Positions 12,101 to 24,100 of a stretch of DNA of 64,000 nt are shown one piece after another. Positions within the stretch are counted from its first letter, which is position 1. The number at the start of each line of letters is the position of its first letter. This stretch comes from Henricia sp. BOLD:AAB3569 (taxonomy: Eukaryota; Echinodermata; Asteroidea; Spinulosida; Echinasteridae), in the NCBI GenBank assembly GCA_037783545.1, contig JBBELK010000058.1, forward strand, positions 124,001 through 188,000, written 5' to 3'. The notes under the pieces were generated by a model. It did not search any database. It was not told the origin of the DNA and saw only the letters and a program-made list of their open reading frames with translations. A program made the position numbers and the translations under genes.

Positions 12101-15100
12101 TTTATTATGCAAATGAGGTATTTAAAATATAAATTAATTATCTTTCCTTGTACATATATTAATAACTGTTGTTTGTACCAACTTTGGGCCATCCAGGATA
12201 GAGTTGAGCAAAGATATATAACCAAAAGTATAAGCCACAGTGACCATTGTCGGTGCCAAATTAGAAATAAAGAAAAACATAGGATAACCTTTGACCTGCC
12301 GATGAATTTTTACCCTGTTTTCAATTATCCAAACCGACTGTAGCTTCGCAATGCAAAATCCGATTTGAAAAAAATAAACAGATTTCTTCTAGTCAATAAC
12401 CACTCTTTCAATTGACACTGATTTTAAATCGATGTGGGCTTTAAAATAAAAGGGTTGAAACTGCCTAAATTATAATTATAGATACTTGAACAATTCTTTC
12501 ACAACATGATAAGTCTAAATGAACTGAACAAATCATACGATGTCATGACCCCTGTGTGACGCCTACTTCCGGTCCAAACCGAAAGTTCTTCGAAAATGTG
12601 CAAATTTTTAGGATTTTTAATGCAAATAGATTCAAAGTGGTAGTGAATTTGACCATATTTCTACGGAACGAAATGTTTCCACACATGTGGACCTTTTGAC
12701 TATACCATTGGTGACGTCATGACATGGACGGTGGTTACGTAATGTGGTGTCAAATTACGCAAATTTGGAGCCGAGATGTTTTAAAATGCTGTATCTTGAA
12801 AACTACAACAGATATTGGTATGATTCCTTCGCCACATTTAAGAACTTGATGTTCAACATATTGTTCAACAATTTGTGCACAAAATTGTGACGTCATGATG
12901 TCGTCACAGGTGTCACATTACAAGATTTCAAAGATTATTATTTCAACAATTCATATCTCAAAACGGTGCAAGCTATCAACCCCCAGCTATGGCGGATATG
13001 CAGGGAGGAGATATTAGTTACCGGATTAGTGTATACAGCAGCCGATTTCACGAAACTTTACGCAATTGCGCAAGTCCACCTACGCCATAAGTTATTGCGC
13101 AAGTAATGGCGTAAGTGGACTTGCGCAATTGAGTAAAGTTTCGTGAAATCGGCTGCTGAACTTCCATTTTTGCCATTCCACAGGTGATAACAACGTCTGA
13201 AATTCATCACAAAATGTTCATTTACCCCGATCACCTGGCGTTTGTAACAACAAACGTCATACCTCTAGTTTTTTTTTTTTTTTTCTTCTTTTTCCACTCA
13301 AACGTTTCCAGAGCTTTTCTTCGAAACGGTTCAAGCTATCAACTTGAAACTTGGTAGGAACATCAACCCCAATGTGAAGGTGTGCATACAAGTGTGACGT
13401 CACCGTGACGTCATCGGGTATCAAATTACAACAAAAAAATGACCAAAATATGCATGTTTTAAAATGCTTCCGTCTGGAAAACCACGTGACTCATGATCTT
13501 CGTATTTGGCAGGCTTATATATCAGATCATGGCCAACAATTTTCTTCGTGTGGGCATTTTCATCTGACCCTTCCTTTTGGGGTCAATTTGAGGTCAAAGT
13601 TCAACGAAAACGAAAATCTCAATTTTTGCACTTATTGAGCAACAATGCCCATCAAACCAAGCTGAATCTTTAACAAACTAAGTACAGGCATAGGTCCTAT
13701 GGCAGACTTTCACCAGCGTGTATAATATTATAATGGCATCAAGCGTGACGTCATCGTGACGTCATCAAGTATCAAATTACACCCCCAAAAAAACCAAAAT
13801 ATGCATATTTTAAAATGCTTCCGTCTTGAAAACCACGTGACCCAGGATCTACGTATTTGGCGGGTTTATAGATGACATTCTGTGCTACAATTTTCTTTGT
13901 GTGGGCATTTTCATATGACCCTTCCTTCTTGATTCAAATGGAGGTCAAAGTTCAACGAAACTGAGAATCTCAGTTTTTACACTTACCAGCAACAATGCCC
14001 ATCAAACCAAGCTGAATCGTTAGTAAATTAGATACAGACATATAGGCCCTACGGCAGACTTTCACCAGAATGTATAGTATCATGATGGCATCAAGTGTGA
14101 CGTAATCATGACGTCATCAGGTATCAAATTACAAAAATTCAAAGGTTATTATTTCCAAAATTCATATCTCAAGAACCGTAATAGATACTTGAACAATTCT
14201 TTCACAACATGAAAAGTCTAAATGAACTGAACAAATCATACGATGTCATGACCCCTGTGTGACGCCTACTTCCGGTCCAAACCGGAAGTTGTTTGAAAAT
14301 GTGCATTTTTTAAAGCGTTTTGAATGCAAATAGATTCAAAGTGGTAGTGAATTTGACCATATTTCTACGGAACGAAATGTTTCCACACATGTGGACTTTT
14401 TGACTATACCATTGGTGGCGTCATCACATGGACGGTAGTTACGTAATGTGGTGTCAAAATACGCAAATTTGGAGCTGAATTGTTTAAAAATGCTGTATCT
14501 TGAGAACTACAGCAGATATTTGCATGATTCTTTCGTCACATTTAAGAACTTGACGGTTATTAAATTGTTGAACAATTTGTGCACAACATTCTGACGTCAT
14601 GATATCGTCACAGGTGTCAAATTACAAAAATTAAATGGTTATTATTTCAAAAATTCATATCTTAAGAATCGTAATAGATACTTGAACAATTCTTTCACAA
14701 CATGATAAGTCTAAATGAACTGAACAAATCATACGATGTCATGACCCCTGTGTGACGCCTACTTCCGGTCCAAACCGGAAGTTGTTTGAAAATGTGCATT
14801 TTTTAAAGCGTTTTGAATGCAAATAGATTCAAAGTGGTAGTGAATTTGACCATATTTCTACGGAACGAAATGTTTCCACACATGTGGACTTTTTGACTAT
14901 ACCATTGGTGGCGTCATCACATGGACGGTAGTTACGTAATGTGGTGTCAAAATACGCAAATTTGGAGCTGAATTGTTTAAAAATGCTGTATCTTGAGAAC
15001 TACAGCAGATATTTGCATGATTCTTTCGTCACATTTAAGAACTTGATGGTTATTAAATTGTTGAACAATTTGTGCACAACATTGTGACGTCATGATATCG

Positions 15101-18100
15101 TCACAGGTGTCAAATTACAAAAATTAAATGGTTATTATTTCAAAAATTCATATCTCAAGAATCGTAATAGATACTTAAACAATTCTTTCACAGCATGATA
15201 GGTCGCAATGAACTGAACAAATCATACAATGGCATGACCCCTGTGTGACCCAAACCTCCGGTCCAAACCGGAAGAGGTTCGAAAATGTACACTTTTTTAG
15301 CATTTTGAATGCAAATAGAGCCAAAGTGGTAGGGAATTTGACCATAGTTCTACGGAACGAAATGTTCCCTCACATGTGGACTTTATGACTACATATATAC
15401 CACTGATGACGTCATCACGTGCACGGTGGTTACGTAATGTGGAGAAATTATTTGTTGAGTCCCTTGATAATTAAGCTAACTCAGTCGTTTGAGGGCGCTA
15501 TGCCAAGCCTCCACTAATCTGACGATTTGCGCCCATATATAGTGCTCGACTTCTAATAATAGAACTTGTATCTAGGCAGCCTGTCTCGGATCAGAGGTCA
15601 TAATGTATCTTTTTAGGGAGGATGTCTGGGCCACACGGCCAATGATATAAACGTACGTGCGCGAGTAGTGAATACGTCAGACAAACGAGAAATAATAAGC
15701 AGGGATTGATTTACAACCGAGAAAATTTGACTTTTGAAGATATAAAACTGCTAGTTTCCGTGGCATCATCGCCAGGAAAGTTGAATGAACACTTAATGGC
15801 ACAATGAAATTTACTTTTGGTGACTTTAATTAGCTGTTGTATCTTGGGTGTAATCATGGTATGTACGGCTAACCTTAGTCGGCGAACCAGAGTAAATATG
15901 TCTTCTCCCCGAAAACTATGAATGTGACATGCTGGAAATCGTTGCTGTGTTGGAAATAAAATGGACATGGTGGACCGCAATTCAAGTTGACTGGAGCGTC
16001 AGTTTATTCTAGATGCAATTGAACCCCAACTCCCCACACGGCGATATACTACAGTAATATGATCTCAAATGAAAAAAATCTTTAGAACTGTAATAGATAT
16101 TGAAAAGATTCTTTCACCACATATAGGCCTAGGCCTACATGTCAAAACTTGTTCTTCAGTAGATACTTGAACAATCTATGCACACAATAGTAACGTTATG
16201 ATGAGATTGACAATTATGACGTCATCAGATACACAATTTTAGCGTTGAATAGTCAGTCATGTCTTGAGAATTCCAATACTTTTTCAACATCAAACAACTC
16301 AAGTTTTCAAACAATCTCAAAACTGTGTCGTCATCATCATTTCAATGTTTGTCACCCGATCACCTTGCGTTTGTAAAAAACACAAACGCCAAGCTCTAGT
16401 TTTTTTTTTTTCTTTTTCTTTTTTTTTTTCCACTCAAACGTTTCCAGAGCTTTTCTTCAAAACGGTTCAAGCTATCAATTTGAAACTTGGTAGGAACATC
16501 AACCCCAATGTGAAGGTGTGCATACAAGTGTGACGTCACTGTGACGTCATCGGGTATCAAATTACAACCCAAAAATGACCAAAATATGCATGTTTTAAAA
16601 TGCTTCCGTCTGGAAAACCACGTGACCCATGATCTTCGTATTTGACAGGCTTATATATCAGATCATGGCCTACAATTTTCTTCGTGTGGGCATTTTCATC
16701 TGACCCTTCCTTCTGGGGTCAATCTGAGGTCAAAGTTCAACGAAAACGAAAATCTCAATTTTTGCACTTATTGAGCAACAATGCCCATCAAACCAAGCTG
16801 AATCTTTAAGAAACTAAGTACAGGCATAGGTCCTATAGCAGACTTTCACCAGCGTGTTTAATATTATGATGGCATCAAGCGTGACGTCATCGTGACGTCA
16901 TCAAGTATCAAATTACACAACCCAAAAAACCAAAATATGCATATTTTAAAATGCTTCCGTCTCGAAAACCACGTGACCCAGGATCTTCGTATTTGGCAGG
17001 TTTATAGATGACATTCTGTTCTACAATTGTCTTTGTGTGGGCATTGTCATCTGACCCTTCCTTCTGGGGTCAATTGGAGGTAAAAGTTCAACGAAAACGG
17101 AAATCTCAGTTTTTACACTTACCAGTAACAATGCCCATCAAACCAAGCTGAATCGTTAGTAAATTAGATACAGACATAGGCCCTACGGCAGACTTTCACC
17201 AGCATGTATAGTATCATGATGGCATCAAGTGTGACGTAATCATGACGTCATCAGGTGTCAAATTACAAAAATTCAAAGGTTATTATTTTCAAAATTCATA
17301 TCTCAAGAACCCTAATAGATACTTGAAAAATTCTTTCACAACATGATAAGTCTAAATAAACTGAACAAATCATACGATGTCATGACCCCTGTGTGACGCC
17401 TACTTCCGGTCCAAACCGGAAGTTGTTCGAAAATGTGCAATTTTTTAGCATTTTGAATGCAAATAGATTCAAAGTGGTAGTGAATTTGACCATATTTCTA
17501 CGGAACGAAATGTTTCCACACATGTGGACCTTTTGACTATACCATTGGTGACGTCATTACATGGACGGTAGTTACGTAATGTGGTGTCAAATTACGCAAA
17601 TTTGGACCTGAGATGTTTTAAAAGGCTGTATCTTGAAAACTACAACAGATATTGGTATGATTCCTTCGCCACATTTAAGAACTTGATGTTCAACATATTG
17701 TTCAACAATTTGTGCACAAAATTGTGACGTCATGATGTCGTCACAGGTGTCACATTACAAGATTTCAAAGGTTATTATTTCAACAATTCATATCTCAAAA
17801 CGGTGCAAGCTATCAACCCCCCAGCTATGGCGGATATGCAGAGAGGAGATATTAGTTACCGGATTAGTGTATACAGCAGCCGATTTCACGAAACTTTACG
17901 CAATTGCGCAAGTCCACTTACGCCATAAGTTATTGCGCAAGTAATGGCGTAAGTGGACTTGCGCAATTGCGTAAAGTTTCGTGAAATCGGCTGCTGAACT
18001 TCCATTTTTGCCATTCCACAGGTGATAACAACGTCTGAAATTCATCACAAAATGTTCATTTAACCCGATCACCTGGCGTTTGTAACAACAAACGTCATAC

Positions 18101-21100
18101 CTCTAGTTCAAATTTGTATTTCATGGGTACACGTACAGGACGTTGTGGCCGACGTAGACAATGGATGGCCAACTGCAACGTAGCTTCTGTGTTTTTGCAT
18201 GCAGCAAAAACATAGACACTGAACAGTTTTGAAGCGACACTTTGTCACCTGCTAATATCGTATGTATAAAATTTAAAAATTTTCTCTTGTTTAAATATCG
18301 CTTAGCATAGAATCTATCAAGAGTGGCAATCAGTTTTTTGGGGAGCCAGAGTTCGTTTCGTCTTCCAAAAACCATCATTGGTCAAAATGCACGCCACGAT
18401 GACGCATTGCCTCATCGTAGCTTACAGTGCGTTGCCATGGCAAGTTTCTTGAAATTGTTCTTAGGACGCAACATGAGTTACGGAGCGGTAATCTCGAGTT
18501 ACGAAGGATCGTAAACGTTAGTGAAATCGGCCCCAGCTCTGCCCTGGTAGTACTGACCCAGCTAATTCTGTATAACTACGCAACCAAAATACCTGAAAAA
18601 GAATTATTTCAAATTTCCTAAGATGTTTCAGGCACATTGAGTCAGTGGTAGACGTTACGTTACGTAAACGGCTTGCTCTCTTTCCATAGACTGGAATGTA
18701 ATTTTAAGATGTACCCAAGTACTATTCGGACACAGTCTAAGGGCCCTCTCACACACGGAAAAATCTTGGGCGCAAGCGGCAGGAGCTTCACAAGTTAGTG
18801 AATTGGGGAAACTCGGGCAAACTCGTGGGACAACTCGTGATGATTCGTGTAACTCGGGCACAACTCGTAGCAGCGCGCAACTTGTGGCGAAAATTTTAAA
18901 CATGTTTAAAATTTTGGCCACAAGTTGCCAACTCGCACAATTTTTAGTGGTCTAAGAGTTATAAGACTTCAAGCATGAGTTGCAAGAGTCGCTGAAATTC
19001 CAGATGGTTTGGCGCCAAATCCCACGCAAAATGATAACTTGTACCAAACTTGTGCCACACTCGTAACTGACTCGCAGTAAGCTCGGAAAGCTCGTAGTGA
19101 ACTCGTGACTTAAGCGGGCCTCCCACTGTGTGATTTTTGTCACGAATTTCCTACGATTGTGTGTAGAGTCTATAGGCAGTCCCTGATAATCGTACCAATT
19201 CGTAGGAAATTCGTGGCAAAAATCGCACAGTGGGAGGCCCGCTTTACTTGGGAAAATCGGGACAAATTCGTAACTAATTCGTACCTAACTCGAAGTAAGC
19301 AAGCTCGCAGTGTACTCGTAGACATTGTGACGTCAAGGGTTTTACCAAGAGTTTCCCGAATTTGTCAACTCTTGGAGCTTGCGCCCGAGACTTTTCTGTG
19401 TGTGAGGGGAGCCTTAAGGCTTGTTTTACCTTACCTTGTAGACAACCTTTGCCCCAAACAGCCAGCCTGCTCCTCTACTACTGATTGCCCAAGTATCCAC
19501 ATCATCTGGGTCTGACCATACGATATGTGATTAGCAGCCGCTAAGGAACACAACTGTGCAATAACTCGTAGGGATGCATAGGGACCAGTGGCATTGCTGA
19601 ATGTTTGAAAATGGATATTCACCCAACATTATTTTTACAGAGTGGATCATATATACCGTAATTTTCGGAATATAGGCTGCCCGGGCTATAAGCCGCGGCG
19701 CCCAAAAATTCCAGAAGCAAGATTCAGCATCAACATATAAGCCGCAACATTGTGTAGGCTGTGGCGTCCTAAAAACATCCGCCGTAAGTGTTGCACATCG
19801 GACAGTGCACGCGGCTTATATTCCGAAAATTACGGTACTCTGCAACAATGAAGAAACTGTGCACACTAAAGAATTTCGACTTCGGTTTTGGCAAGTTTGT
19901 TGTCAGCACATTGGGTCATATTAATAAAAACTAGCATTTGCTTTTTCTACCATTTTTGGAGCGTTTGTATGAATACAAAACTAAGTATACATGCTTTTTA
20001 ATACTGGAAAGCATTTGCTACATGCTTAAAGTATTTACTTGTTGACGTTCCAGCATTTGCTAGACCAGTAGCAGTTGCTTCGATTGATATTAATAAAAAG
20101 GAGTAAGTGCTAGTAATTTCGAGTATTTACTAGTCAATTTTCAAGGCTGGGTATGGGCAGACTTGAAAAGGGTTAACCAAATACTAGTGTACAAAATGGC
20201 AGCGTTCAGGATTGCTGTTTGGAAGGAAAAGGTGTGTGCCCTTAAATGAGATTGTCCTGAATCTAAATACAAACATCTGCACTGATTTTAGAAACGAAAT
20301 GTGAGGAATAGATGCCAGTCACGCGCTGATACTCAACTCATGTCCTTTTTCAGCTTTTACGACGTCCTTTCAGGGTTTCCATAGCTCTGTGTACGTACAC
20401 AGACAATAGAAGCCTTATTGTTAAAAGCCATTCAACTGTGCAGGCAACCACAAGTATTAAGCATTTACTACGTTTCTACTAGTACATGCTGAACAGAAAA
20501 AAAGAAACTTTTTATTCATATAAATCGAAGCATTTGCTTGTTCTAAATGCTTATACTTCTTAGTAAATGCTTTACCTGTTTACTTGAATTTCTTAGCATT
20601 TGCTAGTTTTTATTAATACGACCCATTGTCATGATTATTTTGGTTTATCATTTGATTGGAGCCTTGGATTTCCAATAAAAGTTTACTACCGTTAATTTTC
20701 TGCTATGGCAGTAAAAAATACAGCAATTTTCAGTCTGCACAGAAATATTATACACGAATCCGGTTGCTAAGGACTCCTTCCCTGCAAGTCCGCCATTACT
20801 GGGGGCCATCCACTGGGCGCTTTGTCTTGTTAAATCGAACAGCTCACAACGCGTACGCGTACACAGGCCTTGCAAGCAAATAAACGCGCAAAATAATGTT
20901 CGAAGTGACAACATATCATCAACACAAAACCCACAGTTCATGGCACAGGATGGCCCCCAGCTATGGCGGACGTACATGGACCATGACTTTGCAGCTCGGA
21001 TTGGTGTATAGGTAAAGGTGTCCCTTGGACTCGAATCTGCCAAATTAGCAGTGGTCCGAGACCAATAAAAAATTAGGAGGACCACTAGATCTCAGGGGCG

Positions 21101-24100
21101 TAGCCTGGGGGGAGGGGGAGGGGGGTGCATCATGGAGTTCCAGTTTTTTTTGGGGGGGCGGTGGGGGGGGGGGGGGGGGTTGGGTTGTCATGATACCTGC
21201 AATTGACTGATCTCTGCTGTTGTCAAACACGAAGGCCTGAAACATATGGCAAATTTAAGAAATCATTTGAGGTGGGTTGAAAAAGGGCATTTAAATGAAA
21301 CAATTAACTCATACCAAGTTTGGTATACTATCAACTCTCAAAATGCATCTACAACTGCTTAAAAGGATATCACAGAACGGTCCTTTGTGTGGGATCTCCT
21401 GGCCTCTTTCGATGGTTCTCATCTGATCAATGGTGTTGATGTCAGGTGACAATCCACCGTGCACACACAGTACCTCATTGTCAATTAACTGCAAAAAAAA
21501 ACCCCTTCCAATTAGCAGTGTGTTTTGGATGAATAGCGTCCAGTATACACCAATCCGGTAACTAAGATCTCCTCCCTGCATATCCGCCATAGCTGGGGGG
21601 CGTCCAGTGCATGGGCTGTGCGTTTTGTGTTGCTGTTAGAACGAAAAGCGCTCATCCATTACATGCACGAACGAGCCTCCTTCACGTATACGCAACGCGC
21701 CCGCCTTTGCGTACACGCGACGCGCCCGCCTTCGCACGCACACAACCATACAAAGACGCGCAACCTGTTCGAAGTAAACAAATGCAGCTTCAGCAACAAC
21801 AAAAACATACAGTTCATTCAGTGGAAGCCCCCCAGCTATGGCGGATGTACAGGGAAGAAGACCTTATTACCGGATTGGTGTATACTGGCGTACTTCCTTT
21901 CACATGCACACTTAATATCCACTTGATCAGACTAACATTTTGTTGCTATGTGGTGCATGCGGCAGGTGTGAAGTACAGAATCAATAGACCTTTATCACGG
22001 TGCGGCCATGTTCCCTAATCAAATGAACGTGGGGTGTTATAGCCGAGCGGTCTAGTGCGTCGAACTTAAATTCCTTATATAGTACTAGAATGTAGGTTCG
22101 ATTCCGGGCCGCGACGGGTTGTGCCACCTGTGCTCTTGAGCAAGGCACTCAACCACACTTGCTCCCATTCCTGTAATGCACCTGTCAATTGTAATCCCGG
22201 CCCCGGGGGCCCCGGGACTTTGGAGAAAGTAGCGGGGACATGGCCGGGGATGTCCAAAAAATCGTGCCCCGCTAGCCGGGACAATAGCGGGGACTTGGCC
22301 GGGGTTGTACAATTTGTTGCCCCGCTATACCGGGACAATAGCGGGGACATAGCCGGGGTTGTACAATTGTGTTGCCCCGCTATAGCGGGGACATAGCCGG
22401 GGTTGTACAATTGTGTTGCCCCGCTCTACCGGGACAATAGCGGGGACATAGCCGGGGTTGTACAAATTCGCTGCCCCGCCCCACCGGGACAATAGCGCCG
22501 CTTGCCCGCCGGACTAGTAAACCAACATTTTAGGTAGTCCGCAAGCTGTTTCACTAGCCCGCATGTTGTTACCAATTTTTTTTCTAAATTTCTTCATTTT
22601 GTACCAACATCTATCGAGTGTGGAATTTTGCAAAGAAAAGGCTTTGGTTTTATTTTCAGCGGTACAGAACGACTTATCAAAGCATCAGTAGGTGCACATT
22701 TGATAAGGAAAAAAATAATAGTGAAAAAAAAAAACTTGAAGATTTTACTAAACTAGAAACGAACAGAAACAACATGTTGCTAGCAGGAATAACTTTACTA
22801 GGAAAAACTCTGTTCTCATGTGTTTTGTAAAGGTCTGGTAATTGCCAAGTATTAAATTCTTTCCAAATGTAAAAATAAACAGGTAGTTTTCCATTTCTTT
22901 TTCATCTATTACTTTTAAAAGCTTCTAATCGTTCCGAAAATTCCGTTTACGAACACCCCGTGCTGGCCGTGCGCACGTGGTTAGCATCGTGGTTAATGTT
23001 CATGTGTACACATGTGTAAACAAACCGGATGAATGTCCGGACATGCATGTACCCACTGCATGTACATGTATCGATACATGTGCCATTGTTTCTTCCCCAT
23101 GCATTATGGCCGTACACGTGTTGCATTCCAAACACACAAACGTTGGCCCAACGTCCGCCACTGGTTTCAGTGCTTTTGTGCACGCGTCTATGGGAAGCCT
23201 GGTACCTGTTGTTGGCCAACGTTGGGGTTCTCCCCATGTACAAACGTGCGTATCGGCCCGACCAAAAACAGCTCTCGATACGGTACTCGCGACCCGCTCC
23301 CCCGGTGCTGGTCCAAAGGGCGCCGGAACGTGCCTAGTCTGGTTTCCGGACAAAACATTCCCGGCTTTAGTGGGGCGGTAACCAGCCCGGCCAACTCATG
23401 CCGATCACCATTTTGTTAACTTGAACGTCATTGGCCAGAGTTTACTAGCAACAGGTCATATTATTTTTATCAGCCAATCAGCATGCGTTTTACAACACGA
23501 GTTGGCCTCTTACTCTGATCGGGAAATCCCCTGCACGTGAAATCCCCTGGACGTGCACGGGGTGTGGTTGAAACCCGGAGGTCGGTCCGGAGGTAACGGA
23601 GTAACCCGGGTAGAATTGTTTGTTACCGTGTAGTACATACATGCTACAACCTACCTCCGGCTTGTTATTTTAATACCACGTAGCTCCGGAGCCACCGTCA
23701 ACGCACCAACTACACGTTGACAAAAACATCTACCTCCGGGTACCTCCGACTTTTATATATTTCCTACATGACATACATATGTAGCTGGGTTGTCGATCGT
23801 AATTTTTGTGATGTTTTTTCGTGCATCGCAGCGACCGTGTTTTGCTTGATCGTCATTTTTATGGAAATATTCGACGATCCTCGGCGCCGGAGAAATAGTG
23901 CCAAACGAGACTGTTTTATACGGACGTACGATCGCATTGACATGAACACATTTTTAATGCTGAAATTGCGTGCGCGATCGCGAGCGGTCTTGTGGAAATC
24001 GGTGGCAAATGCGCCGGACTAGAGGCCCCAAAACTATATGGATATCAACAGGAGAAATTTCTAAATTAAATACACATGGGGACTGAAGTTTTGTTAAATC

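Larger units (their letters stand above)
9667..13268. repeat. Array unit 2, interrupted
   Basis: Matches unit 4 except for a 1.9-kb insertion at about 10558-12479. Includes a short CCAGCTATGGCGGATAT segment and a CAGCAGCCGATTTCACG hairpin near its 3' end. Confidence 0.7.
7041..18107. repeat. 11-kb higher-order tandem array, four ~1.7-3.6 kb units
   Basis: Each unit starts with a poly-T tract and CCACTCAAACGTTTCCAGAG and ends CCCGATCACCT then GCGTTTGT. Units: 7041-9666, 9667-13268, 13269-16400, 16401-18107. Units 1 and 3 resemble each other most, as do 2 and 4, so a two-unit block appears duplicated. Within units a roughly 350-bp subrepeat recurs with GTGACGTCATCGTGACGTC pairs and GTATCAAATTACA. 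Unit 2 has a 1.9-kb insertion and unit 3 an extra internal duplication. The array lies in the last intron of the minus-strand PPP6C paralog. No coding gene is recognised in it. Confidence 0.8.

Noticed and set aside
23717-24022. Harbinger transposase N-terminus
   Set aside because: The RRRR-containing segment is only vaguely similar and no catalytic region follows, so it is not called as a gene.
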